62,835 bases of DNA from Coprinopsis marcescibilis (taxonomy: Eukaryota; Basidiomycota; Agaricomycetes; Agaricales; Psathyrellaceae), in contig ML210285.1 in assembly GCA_004369085.1 (NCBI GenBank), positions 1-62,835 of the forward strand. The letters are read 5' to 3'. Positions 36,872-48,390 of this stretch are shown piece by piece (the stretch's first letter is position 1; each line of letters starts with the position of its first letter). Position numbers and translations under genes: made by a program. Under the pieces are notes generated by a model. That model worked only from the letters and a program-made list of their open reading frames with translations, was not told the origin of the DNA and made no database searches.

Positions 36872-37340
36872 TTATGGTGACACGTTACGTTTTGGCAGGG
36901 AGGCGGGAAGCCTAGAATAGAAATCCAATCACCACCCACGCGACGCGACACGTCGTTTACTCAGTTATACAGGGTGTGGAATTGTTGAAGGTCTAGACAA
37001 ACAACAACAAACTACAAGTGTTGCCAGTTGGCTGGATGCCCAACCCTCTTGACGTTCGGAAAAAGTTCGGAGGCTAGCTGATAAGATTAGATAAGGTATC
37101 CAGCCGAATGGTTGGAGTCTGCTTCGTGTTGTCCTTTAATACTATTCCAGCGGCTTTTACGGTTGATGATCCTATTTGTGACTATGTTGAGGGTTCTACT
37201 TGTAAGTATGAACTAACACTAGTCTTCTTGAATGGACAATTGGATTAGATTTGCACTAGAAGGGTATTGGATTGGAGGTTTGTATGATTTATAACACCTA
37301 AGAACGAAGTAAGGAATTACCAACTAAACTACATAGTTTA
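36872..37340. other. RecQ-side terminal region of the TIR element
   Basis: This holds the promoter region of the RecQ-like gene, a GC-rich block with tandem ACGCGACGCGACACG near 36938-36953, the right inverted repeat (36988-37130), and AT-rich DNA leading to the Ty3 fragment. I see no gene. Confidence 0.6.
36988..37130 (-). repeat. Right inverted repeat of the DUF6589/RecQ element
   Basis: It is the inverted counterpart of 31565-31714, about 80% similar by eye with small indels. It also holds an internal inverted repeat at the equivalent place, GGCTGGAT (37030-37037) and ATCCAGCC (37098-37105). The stem bases differ from those of the left copy, but the pairing is kept. Confidence 0.8.
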
Positions 37341-37800
37341 TATACTAAAAGGCATGTGGTTATGGGTGGAACCCAGGACATCGGATGATGATCGCATCCG
37401 TTCTTGGAGTTGGTGTGCATAGTACCCATGATTGGCCATACCAATGAATTCTTCTAAGGACATTGGCAGGTAATTGGGATTGAGGTCAAGGTTTTCGGGG
37501 GTTGGTGACCGTGTTTTTGAAGTGAGTTGACAATGAGATGAAGAGGCTACTGGATTATGGCGCTGAGGGCACTTTCCTCCAGTAGACATGCAGGCAGTTG
37601 GAAGTTGAGGCATTTGCTTGATGTGAGGATGTAGTGGGTTGGTTTGTTTCTTTTCTTCTTGTTGCTTTTTGTCTGGTGTTTATGTACCTAGATCCTCATG
37701 GTTTTCATGCTGTTTCTTATCATGGGGTGTGTGTTCCTCATGTTCTAGTTCCATGCTTATTTCTGTGATAAGGGCTTGAGGTTTTAATCACTGCTTTTCC
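37341..37800 (-). other. Possible 3' part of Ty3 element
   Basis: The stretch is AT-rich. An open frame at 37613-37338 (minus) has no recognised domain. By position it lies downstream of the Ty3 chromodomain on the same strand, so it may be 3' internal or LTR-proximal sequence of that fragment. Confidence 0.3.
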
Positions 37801-38886
37801 TATGCAGACTGCATGTTGTTTATTGGATTTTGTTTTTCCTTTTATAGACATTGAGTATCCCTTGAGCATTAGCAAGGTCTTTTTCTTTTATCCATTCGTT
37901 TTCTGATAAAGGATACCCTTTCCATGATATTAAATGTTCCTTTTTGTTTAGAGTTATTCAATGTTTGAGGATTTTGTCTATTTTGTATTCTTCTTCTTCT
38001 TCATTAATGATTTTGGGTGATGGGAGTTCATAGTTGGGTCCATGTGTTTCTGTTTCAACATAAGGGTTTAGAAGCATTGCATGAAACATGTTGTGGAGTT
38101 TCCAAGTTGGTGGTAATTTGAGACAGAATGTGTTTGGTCCCAAGACTTTGGATATGATAAAGGGTCCTTCTCTTTTTGTTGTCATTTTCTTTGAATAAAG
38201 GAGTTTGATGTTTTTGGCTTCAAGCCACACTTTGTGTCCTTTCCAATACGGTCGTGGGTTTCCTTCAATCCTTTGGGCCATTCTTGTTCTGGCTAACTCA
38301 TGTGCAGCTATCGCTTCTCTCTGATCTTCATTCATTGCTCAGAGTCTTTCTTCCACATTAGGAAATTGTGTCTTGGAGAACGTGGTTGGAAGTGCTTGTG
38401 GTTGATATCCCAAGATCAATTTGAATGGTGAGTGAGTTCTATCAGCATGCCTTTGGCTATTGTGAGTGAATTCAGCTAGTGATAGTTTGTTTGCCCATTC
38501 AGTTTGGTTTGTGATGCAATATATCGAGAGATATGCTTTGAATTCTTGATGAACATGTTCTATTGATCCTTGTGTTTGTGGATGATAAGCTGTTGATAGT
38601 GAAGATTCTACTCCTATGAGCTGGAGTAATTCTCTGAAAGCTTTTGCTGTGAATTGTGGTCCTTGATCTGATCTGATTTTATCTGGTAATCCGTATCTTT
38701 TGAAGAGATTATCCAAAGTAACTTTGCGATATCATCTGCTGTTGCCGTTTTGTTTGTAGGCACAAATATTACTCCCTTACTAAGGCCATGGTCCACCATG
38801 GTCAGGATTGAATCGTACCCATTGGATTCGGGTAGATCTGTCACCATGTCTATGACAACATATCCAAATGGTTGGTCACTTCCTTC
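37801..38886 (-). pseudogene. Ty3/gypsy integrase and chromodomain fragment
   Basis: The minus strand carries the 3' part of a chromovirus pol gene. The integrase core has the three acidic residues: D in FGYVVIDMVTDLP, D in IRSDQGPQFTAKAF and E in TQGSIEHVHQEF. After it comes the C-terminal integrase region (ARTRMAQRIEGNPRPYWKGH, KMTTKREGPFIISKVLGPNT, WKLHNMFHAMLL) and a chromodomain with EYKIDKILKH and HLISWKGYPLSENEW. Two stops interrupt it: TGA between PNVEERL and AMNEDQREA, and TGA after KILKH. A frame change near 38720 also occurs. The 5' end is cut at about 38886, where the sequence passes in frame into a Helitron helicase, so protease, RT and RNase H are absent. The chromodomain suggests heterochromatin-targeted integration. 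Confidence 0.88.
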
Positions 38887-41800
38887 ACTTTGTGTTTTTT
38901 GTCTCATATTTTGTGTTAAAATTACAACCGTTGTGATCTGATGACATAAAAACTTACCTATTGCAGAATGTTGCTTCCATAATTTTGTTAATGAATCTGG
39001 TTTTTCAAATTCTCCAAACAAGAAATTGTGGTTGGTAGGAGGTAATTGAGCAAAATCTCCAGCAAAAATCATATTGAATCCTCCAAATGCATTTTCATAG
39101 TTATCTTTGATTAAAGACAAGCGAACACTTATATCATATAAATCAAGACATGATATCATTGAAACTTCATCTATAAATATATATTCTACTCCATAGCAGA
39201 TTTTTAACACCTGATGTCCATGATACAGAATCTATTATTTTAAAAGCTTTTAACATATCTTTTCTATGCTTCATAGTTTTTTTACCTAGAAGACATTCGA
39301 ATTCAGAGTCATCAATTTCATCAAGTCTTGAAGTAATGTCATTAAGCAATTCATTGAAATCATCATTACTGTTATTACCTTCATATTGATCAAAGGTAAA
39401 ACCAAATCCATTCATTTTGCTGTGTTGAAGATCTTTTTTTCTTTGTTTTAATATAGAATGATAATCATCCTGCTCATCTAAACATTCATATCGTAAGTTA
39501 AGATTTTTTAGAATTTGCTTATAATTAGGTAGAAAGGAATATTGATTAAAAGAAGACTCCCAATTCTGCTGAACATTAATAAGATCACCAACTTGCCGCC
39601 ATGGTTTAAATATAGTTAGCATAGCCATACAGTAGAGTCCTCGGTTTCCTTGATCTACTCTAGGAAGTAAACCTCCTATAAAATTAGGTACTCTGAATTT
39701 AAACTTTTCAGGATTATAATGTATATAATGAGTATTATACTGACTGTGAGATGGAATAAATCTAAAGGCAGCAGATGGTAGAATGATATTATCAGTAGTA
39801 TCATTATGAGATAAATCAACTTCCTTATTTTTTCTTTTTCGAATCAGTTTCTTTTCAGTATATCTAATCCAATCATATAGTGTTATATTTTGAAGTTCCC
39901 TTGGTCTGTATATATAGTCATCTATATTCGACCATCCTACTAACTCTTGATCGGTATTAGATAGTATAATATTTTCATCATTAATTTCATTTTCATTATT
40001 TCCAGTCATTATATCATATTTTTCATCATTAATTTCTATTTGAACAGGTGGTAAATTTTGTCTATCTATAGAATGTACACAATTTGTATTATTAAACTCA
40101 GCTTGTACTCTATTAAAATAGCTTTGCCACCAGAATAGTATAAATTCATGACTAGTGTAGTGATCTGGATTACCTAGCAGGTACATGCAAGCCATTGGAC
40201 TACCAATCTCTAGTTTTGATGTTATATTATTTGCAAGTTTCATCAATAACTTTCTAGCTGAATGTATTTGATCAAATTCATCACCTTTTAAATGAATATT
40301 TTTTTGATATATATCATAAGCTGATGAAAATATCTGATGACTTTTTAACATTGGTTTGGTAATATAATCAGTAACATAAGAGACAATTGCTTTAATTGCA
40401 GTACCAGATAGTAAACTAGTAACATCTGTATTGCAACGAGTCAGATATGAAACTGTTAAAGTAAATGTATTCATCATTGGTTCTGATTTTTTTAAAGACA
40501 CATGTCCATCCTCATCAATAGTAGTGGTTTCATGAATTTCATGAGGGAAACAAGCTTTACATATATCATCTGCATCTAAACAGCCTTTTCTTATCCATTT
40601 TATTTTGGTATTATCAATATTGATTGTTATTTTATATGGTGTTTCACATGAATGTACATTACACCTGAATATAATATCATTTACAGTTTCTATAAACTGA
40701 GACCACCAAGTTTTTATTGAGCTACAAGAATCACATGTTTCTGTATTTTCCATACAGATTTCATTAGAAACATCTGATCTTTTATGAGCAGAAAAAGGTG
40801 GTGGTACAGGAAGAGTTAGTGTTGGGTCCTTATAATCATCATCTGTAGGATTTGAAGTTAAATTTGCATTTGTTTCATAAATTCCAGGGCGGGTCCTGTG
40901 TAATTTCACAGATGGAATTGTGATAATTCCAAATATCTAATGAGCTGATTTTTGAAACTGCTTTCCTCATCTGATAACAGACATTCACATATTTCACGAG
41001 GAGATAAACTGTTTTCAATCCATATCAACATAGGCAAATGAAGTGTTAACTGCCCCTGTTGTTCTACTGTACTGTAACAAGCACTAGTTTTACCATATAA
41101 CCCTCTGGAAGTAGAACTATTTACACCTAATATATGTTTTTATAAACATACAAACTATAAAATGAAAAAAAAATGTGCTGCTGCTGTGGGATTTTTCATA
41201 ATCAGTTTATCTCTTTCAGTTGAGGATAATATCTTATGTTTGAATTTACCAGCAGGTCCAGCAAAATATAAGCAAATTGGATGTCTACTATCAGCAGGGG
41301 ATAATGTAATAAACCATGATGGAGATCCTTTAAGAGATATTAAAGACCATATTTCATTATGGATATGTTTTTTAGATGTTATAGAACCTTTTGTAAAGGT
41401 AGTAACATGATCTAGATCTTCAATTAATTTAAAACACTGTTTTTCAGCTTCTGATTCAGGTCTAAAAGTCTCTCCTGATGAAAGCTTATTACTAATATTC
41501 TTAAGAACTTCAGTATCCATCTCATGTATTCTTTCAGCTATTGAATTAAACTGGCTCCATTTAGCAATAATATAACTTCCTGATACATTACTTTTTACTT
41601 GTTCATGATTGAATGCAATCATTGGAAAATAAAAGTCTTTGTTTATGTTCAGATTCAGATAATATTTTTGTATGAATTTTCTGACCAACACCTCCTTTCC
41701 CATATGGAAATAACCATGGAAACATCTGAGGATATAATGAGCTATCAGAATATATTGAAACAGGATCTTTAGAATGACCAATACCTAGCATTCTACCTCC

Positions 41801-43140
41801 TTCTTTTAAATGAGCCAAAGCCTTGGCCTTTATAGCTTTAAGTGGCATTGTTTGATATTCAGGTCCTGTAATTCCATGAACTATAAATGGGCATTTGCCT
41901 TCCAATGTAGCTATATTGATTTCATTATCATGTACACTCATTTTGCTTTGAAGTTTGTTAGTAGGATCGTCATCTTTATCTGCATATCAAAAATCAACAA
42001 TCATAGGTACACCATTTAATGGATATTTATCCAAATTATCCTTTGAAATTTCCAAATCACTATATTGACAATGATTGAGTTTTAACCATTCTAATGCAGT
42101 ACATACTTTTTCTCTTCTTACAAGTAATGGAGAGTTTTTGTATTCCTCTGCAGTAGGTACTGTATGTCCAATAAAAATTACAGCCATTACTTCATCAAGC
42201 TCAGAAGGATTTGGTGGTAATGCTTGATATATTTTTACAGCTGGTGTAGCATACATGATTGCATTTTCAATCATCTTAGCTCGACTGGATGCAACACGTA
42301 CTAGACATCAGTTATGACGAACATGACTAATAAGAATTTGTTCAGCAAACATAAGATCTTGTAACTCCTTAGGAATTTCACCAATCCATAATCCATTTGC
42401 CAGAGAATATTTTGGCATTTTATTGTTTCTCAAATCTTGTAAACAACTATTACAAATAGAGTCACATCTATGATCAATAGCAGGAGTAGTCACACCAGTA
42501 ATAGTATCTGTACCATGTTTTCTCTCTTTCTGTGTATGAGACTCAGATATAAGGCAGCTTAAATCAACATTACTGCTATTAATATTTGTTAATTGTGATA
42601 TAGGAGTAAGTTGACCACAAACAGCACATCCATTCTCCTCAAACTTAGCAGATGATGTGTTGTTACAGTAATTACTAATAATATCTCCAATTAAAGAATT
42701 AAATGCAGGCTCTGGGGGAAATTGTTCAGTATCTAGTGGGAAGAATGGTTCAGGCAATTCAACTGGGATGTATAATTCTAGTCTCCAAAATATGCCTGTT
42801 ATCTCTAGCATAATATTTAATTGAATGTAAATTACAGAACTCCCTCATCTCGGTTGCAGATAAGGATTTTATATATATTTCACTTGGGAGATTACAAGAT
42901 AATAGTGAAGAATCAGTTGAATTTGAAACCATTGTAATACATTCAAAGACATTCATTCTTTTCACAAATTCAAAATCATCATCATCCTCAAATTTGGCTG
43001 TTTTAGAATGGACAAAGGGAAACTTGCTAAGACTAGAGAATTTATATTTCTGCTTCCCAAGCATCCCACCTCCATACAACACATGTCTTTTAGGTTTAAA
43101 TGAGTTGTCCAATAGCATGCTGTGAGTATTTATATCAGAA
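38887..43140 (-). pseudogene. Right Helitron: DUF6570 region, Rep nuclease, Pif1-like helicase
   Basis: This is a large AT-rich minus-strand Helitron gene. From the N-terminus it has a region with SLSATEMREFCNLHSIKYYA, a DUF6570-like part (CAVCGQLTPISQL, LPPNPSELDEVMAV, MFPWLFPYGKGG), the Helitron-like N domain (FYFPMIAFNHEQVK, WFITLSPADSRHPI), the HUH region (GLYGKTSACYSTVEQQG, LTLHLPMLIWI), the Rep tyrosine motif (AIVSYVTDYITKP) and the start of the helicase (GVEYIFIDEVSMIS, AGDFAQLPPTNHN). The helicase Walker A part is missing, because the segment at 39167-39210 joins an upstream block directly to GVEYIFIDE. Lesions include TGA codons near 42302 and 41986 and frameshifts near 41650 and in the A9 run at 41164-41173. 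The HUH motif reads HLP instead of HLH. It ends after LTQNMRQKTQSEG at a junction with Ty3 integrase. Confidence 0.85.
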
Positions 43141-44832
43141 TAATTGAAGCCAAAAAAGTCATTTAATCTGTTCAATTTCATAAAGATTGATACAGAAATA
43201 TTGCCAGTTGGAAGAGCAGCAGACAACATGATTTTGAAGTCGTGGCATAAGATGCAAAAAGGTCTCAGTAATATGTTGATTATCTTACATAGCTTATGTA
43301 CAAAGCCAGGGTGGCAAAGTGCCAATGTTAACACATTATTTCCATGTAAGCTATATGCATTGCAATCCGCATAGACAAGTAAGCAACATATCTCCACAAT
43401 ATTGTGGTTGGCAAATCCTGCGTTGCGCAGCAAAAGATCCATGCACAATGATAATGTGCAGCGAAATTTATTTACATGTTTCAAATACAGTATTATACAT
43501 GGTGTTCTGCTTGTTTCTGTGCTTGCGCCACTGGCACACAGTAAGTCCGGTATGTAGACTAGAGATGCACCTTGTAATCTGCACGGTTGGTTATCTGAAA
43601 ACACACAATTGTAAAATAGTCAGTCTTGAGTTGGTTATCGCGGGATGTGTAGACTATTACCTCAAAAACAAGAACGTAAGTGTTGCTGAATACACTCAGA
43701 TGCAGGTAGAAGTTGTTGATAGTGGCAAACAATACAGTAGAAACGGGTATCAAGTCTGTTTGCAGAGTGATATAGACTGGGCCTTGATGCGTGCGCTAAG
43801 ATCATTGTGCTTGTTATTGAGATTGGCAAGGGCACTTCACTTGCTATCATTAGAGACTTATTTGATTTGTAGGTCAGTTTGCTCACCCGTATAACCCTGA
43901 ATGTTGTGCAAAAGAGACATGTATGCTGAGGTTGAGAAGGGTTGTTGTTTTTGAGCCTGAATTCTGGGTGAAATCGGGGCTGACATCTGGATGGACCACA
44001 ATTGCACAAGAGGAAGGGTGATAATTGCAGCATAGTAGAACAGAAGAAACTTCATGTTGGTGCAGAAGATAAAGCCAGGAGGAAGGTGAACTGGATGTGT
44101 GGCACAGATGAGTTGTGGACAACAGAGGGATTGGGCTTGTGGCCGGACCATCAACAAATACAGACAAACAATCATGTTCCATGACTATCAGTGCTGGATC
44201 GGGTGTCCAAGTCTGGCACAACTTTGGTGGCACCTGATGTCGTTGCTTCAGAGTCGACTACAGCCATATCTATTTCCTATCTATTGCTAATCACAATGCT
44301 TAAGCTGCACTTGATGATAAAATAGATGTTTCAGATATGGTGAAGGCAGATGGATGACTTGTTATGCGTACTTGTTGGGCCATGTCCTTCCCACTGAGTA
44401 ATCATCTAAGTGAGTATAACAATATAACACTGAATTTCTTGTCCAGAATGTTATGAGGGTGGTGGATATATTGCAGTGTTTATTTAATATTGAATCTAGG
44501 GGTTGACAGATTGTTACAATTTTGAAGGTCTAGAATGGACCATGGCTGTATAGCCAAAAGGATAGTAGTAGCCTTGTGACATGGACTTCGTAAACTGTGT
44601 TCATGTCTCTCTATTTCAGATAATGCGGCAGATGCAGGCTCGGGCATTGGTGCACTGCAGTCCGACATTTTGGCTGGCCAGTCCTCTGCTGATTGCAGCA
44701 TTGGTCCATGTACTAGGTAGAAAATGAGCACAGTAAGGGTGGTGTAGCATAATGTGCCAAGCAGAGATAAGACATATAAATGGGGGGACCGTTGGGGGAT
44801 GTTGTGCCTCCAGCCAGGGCCAGGGGATGTTG
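43141..44832. other. Spacer between Helitron and MULE
   Basis: Minus-strand openness continues to 43604 upstream of the Helitron gene but shows no domain, and the remainder has only short ORFs. It probably contains the Helitron 5' end and the old insertion target of the MULE. No tRNA, rRNA or other gene is seen. A GGGGATGTTG-like motif recurs at about 44794-44804, just before the MULE target duplication. Confidence 0.4.
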
Positions 44833-44963
44833 ATAATCGAACTCACACCCCTTAAAGTTCGAGGTCCGCCGTTCGGACTTTGAATTCTTCGCTGTCGTTT
44901 TTCGGGACTGTTTTGCTCGTACCCATCGTTCCTCCTCCCTAATACACAGATCCTTTCCCAATC

Positions 44964-47900
44964 ATGTCAGGCCGTGCTGGCCGTTCTAAATCGCCTCCCC
45001 GTGTCCCTGCTCTTAAGGATGTCCCTAAACCAAGGAACCGGAATCCCAGACATCGAAGCAACAATCCCCGAAAACCTGGAGAAACTCGTCCAGCGCCTTC
45101 TGCGAACGAAAGCGACAAGGAGAATGATGACGATGGAGTGATTTGGGTGCCAAAGCACCTGAGATACAGCACTGCTACTCGAGACGCTATCAATGAGCAC
45201 ATTAAATCCATCGGAATGGACATTCACAAATTCACGTACTCGATCGAGGATCAATGTATTTCTTGAGCATACAGAGCTTTGGCACTTGGTTTTCTGGGCT
45301 AATCTTCACCCCTAGCCAAAGCACAGGCTTTATCAATTGAATTAGGACTCTACACGCCTCAAAAGTACGAAAACACCCGGAATGTGCAGAGCAAGCTTGC
45401 TATCCAGCACACGAAAACCTTGGCAGTCACTACAGCCCCGAAATTCGAGCGCCATACCCGAATCTTTCAGTGCCAGGCTGGGATTGACAACGGAGTGGGC
45501 CCAAATGCATCGAAGAACCGCCAGATACCATGGAGAAACGTAGGATGTTCATTTTGGGTCCGGTACTCAACAGTACATGTTGCTGTGACAGGTGAGTGCG
45601 ATTTCATTGCTTTGGTGGTCAACTAAACGCGCATATACCTTTCTCAAAGGCGAATGCATTGGTATCGACCAGATCTCTGGTGTTTTCGACCACTGCGACG
45701 CCTGTTTGGACCTGGTCGAGATGGACCGAGACCCCCTGATTCCGCTCAACATCGATGTTTGCAACCATGCTCTAGATCTTCTTCGACAGAAGACCCCTCT
45801 TGCTCTGCTTCGCGATCAGTGTCTAAAATACTCAGAAAAGCGATGCCCAGGACTTCCAGGCAACCACCAGTCTCGCTTTCACCTTGTCGGAGGCGACATC
45901 TCTTCGCTTTATCGAACCATTGCGCAGGAACTCGGGATTGATCAAAAGTCGGCTGCGGAGGAGAATCTTGACCTCTGGTTTCGTGCAAAAGATCCTTCAC
46001 CTCCTGTGCCTGGCATGGGAGAAAGCGTGCTCCACTACCAGCCCCATGTCGAAGGGCAAACCGACCGCTTTGAACTCATCATCTGTTCGGAACAAATGCG
46101 CGACGCTCTTTGGAAATTCGGCCACAAGAAACAAGTTCTGATGGATTTGACCTTCGGATTCTGTTCGGCACCACTGCTTCTGACGATTCTCATGGTTATC
46201 GACGATAATGGCAAAGGAATCCCTGTCGCATTTATCGTCTTCACTGCTCGGAAATCTGCCAAGGCTGCTCATGCCGACTACAACACGGCACTTTTGACGC
46301 GCCATCTCCAGATGTTTAAGGAAAAAATCGGGAAATCTCCATCTGGCGAAGATCTCACCTTCCTTGTGGCTAACACTGACAACGACACCCGCGAACGAAA
46401 GGCTCTTGCAACAACATTCCCGGACATTCTACTCCTTCTTTGCTCTTTCCACACTGCACAGTCATGGAAAAACGGGATCAATCGATCACTGGCAGGAGTT
46501 CCTAAAGGAGAAGAGCGCCAAGCTGTCCGGAAACGTCTTGGGTCGTTTGTATGGCGTCTACTACACGAAGTAATTGATCACGACGAAGCACTTGATCTCT
46601 ATCGGCAGGAGCGAGAGTACTGGGAAGGACAAAGCAAGCATCGATCAATGGCCAAACGGAAACAAGCCGAAGGTGCGCTCAAGTTTCTGAAGTATTTTCA
46701 CAGCTATCTTGGGACAAAAGCAATGTGGCTCTCTTGGTCAATGGCTGGGGTTATCAAAGCAGCCGAATATCTTGGAATCCCGGTTCAGAAAATTACACGC
46801 ACCAACAATCCGCTCGAGAATTTCAACGGCCTTGTCAAGAATCACTACTTCGAGCAGTACAAGCATTCTGGTCGTCTTCCTCGTGTGGACTACTGGGTCC
46901 AGTGCATGATCGCATCCGTCATTCCCGCCTTTTTTGATAAGCGCATTCGGAAACAACAGATGACAGACTATCGGCACGCCCTCCGCCATATTCAGCCAGG
47001 TTCTTCACATGCTGCAGAAGAGACTGCTGAATTGGATTGCCAAGAGGAGCCTGTACTTATGGCGATGGAGGACTGGCTGGTTAGCTTGGAAGGCAACGAC
47101 GATGATGAAGACAAAGCTGATGCACCAGGAACTGTCCCGGATCTTGAGGATGGGCGTGTTTCTCCATTTCTTTTTATTCTAGCTTCAAAAAACTCATTTG
47201 CAATCCAGCAGCAGTGACTGTGAACAAGCTCATTCGGTAATCAATACACCAAGGTATGTTACCTAACATGTTCGCCAGCTGGGTCATCAATTCTATTTCC
47301 CAAGCCCACCTCGAGCGCCCACGCGCTTTGAAACTATTGATGATGAACCATTTGTCATTTGTCGTCGTCCAAGCCGCTACACTGATCACGAGGATTCTAT
47401 TGTGGAAACCTCTGTTGTTGAAGAGCGCTCGCTTCGACTGGAGCAGATTCAAGGTGTTGTTCGTAAGGAAATGGAAAAGCGGCGAGCTGAGAAGGAAATG
47501 GTTGAGACTTCTGTACTTGAAGAGGCTGAAATGGCATGCTTTCTCGGCATCAATTGATGTTTATTTTTTGATTTTCACAACAGGTCGTCCCACAGGATAT
47601 TGAAATGGCCGAACCGGAACAGGATCAACCTGTTGATTCCCACGAACCAGTGCCAGCAAAAGATTGCAATGTGTCACTTATCACCGCGCAGGCTACAGCC
47701 CTAATGGATATTCAATCCCGCCACGATGAGCTTGGCAATCTCATTATTCAGTACCTCCGCATGTCATTGGACCCTATTGATGGCGCTTCAACACTCTACG
47801 AATTCATTTCGCCTGGAATTGAAGACAGAATAATCAACATGTCCTCAAGCTCAGGGAGCTCAAGCTCAGTCTCGATGGGGAGTAGTGAGCCGGAGAGTGG

Positions 47901-47991
47901 GAATGACATGCTTGATGCCGAGCAAACTGGTTTGGTCCCATTCAAGCGACAAAAGAAAGAAAAAAGGAAACCATCGTACAAAACACGTTAG
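44964..47991 (+). CDS. MULE transposase
   Basis: This is a Mutator-superfamily DDE transposase, which cuts and pastes the surrounding element. It starts at 44964 (MSGRAGRSKSPPRVP), with a basic N-terminus. Introns begin GTATTTC (45255) and GTGAGTG (45591), the latter ending TCAAAG before GCGAATGC. A zinc-binding-like region follows (IFQCQAGID...VGCSFWVRYST), then a Cys pair FDHCDACLDLVE. The MULE core runs about 46050-46900: first Asp in QVLMDLTFGFCSAPLLLTIL, second in VANTDNDTRERKALATTFPD, CSFHTAQSWK, and the Glu in TRTNNPLENFNGLVKNH. The core ORF ends at 47217. Further open segments (47256-47560, 47605-47991) with REMEKRRAEKE-like coiled coil and a Ser/Glu-rich basic tail probably are spliced C-terminal exons. 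No stops occur in the core. Confidence 0.88.
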
Positions 47992-48065
47992 TCTGTCATT
48001 TTAGCAGTTCTCGCAATTCACTTGCTGTCATGAATCCTTAAATGGTTGAAATTGTCTTTTAATTT

Positions 48066-48390
48066 TTCGTGTGTGGGGGCTTGGGGGGGCTTCCCCCAAA
48101 TAAGCGAAGCTTATAAGGGGGTTTGGGGGGAACCCCCAATGAAACGAAGTTCCCTCGGGGGTTTGGGGGGTACCCCCAAGTGAGCGAAGCTCGAAGGGGG
48201 TCTGGGGAGTAGCTTACAAGGGGGTTTGGGGGGAACCCCCAATGAAACGAAGTTTCCTGGGGGGCTTGGGGGGGAACTCCCCAAATAAGCGAAGCTTACA
48301 AGGGGGTTTGGGGGGTACCCCCAAGTGAGCGAAGCTCAAAGGGGGTCTGGGGGGTACCCCCAGCGGGGTTTGGGGCAGAGCCCCAACCGT
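48066..48390. repeat. G/C-rich minisatellite in the MULE 3' region
   Basis: Units of about 55-65 bp alternate runs of G and C: GGGGGTTTGGGGGG, then ACCCCCAA, then GTGAGCGAAGCT or ATAAGCGAAGCTTA. There are about five to six copies with small changes. Each unit can fold into hairpins (GGGGG pairing with CCCCC), and G runs are dense enough for G-quadruplexes. It sits between the transposase stop and the right TIR. Confidence 0.92.

Larger units (their letters stand above)
31560..37135. mobile_element. TIR-flanked element with DUF6589-type and RecQ-like genes
   Basis: Roughly 5.6 kb is bounded by imperfect inverted repeats of about 150 bp (31565-31714 and 36988-37130). It encloses two convergent genes: a DUF6589-type protein on plus (31816-34521) and a RecQ-like helicase on minus (36871-34566). 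The element sits immediately next to the broken end of the left Helitron fragment, as expected for an insertion. Its outermost bases and a target duplication could not be fixed. Base composition is near 50% GC, unlike the very AT-rich Helitron around it. Which protein would be the transposase is not established; the DUF6589 protein is the natural candidate and the helicase an accessory. Confidence 0.65.

Noticed and set aside
43319..43894. 191-residue plus-strand ORF between Helitron and MULE
   Set aside because: Composition is hydrophobic and Cys rich with no domain, and it overlaps open minus-strand Helitron-side sequence; likely spurious.
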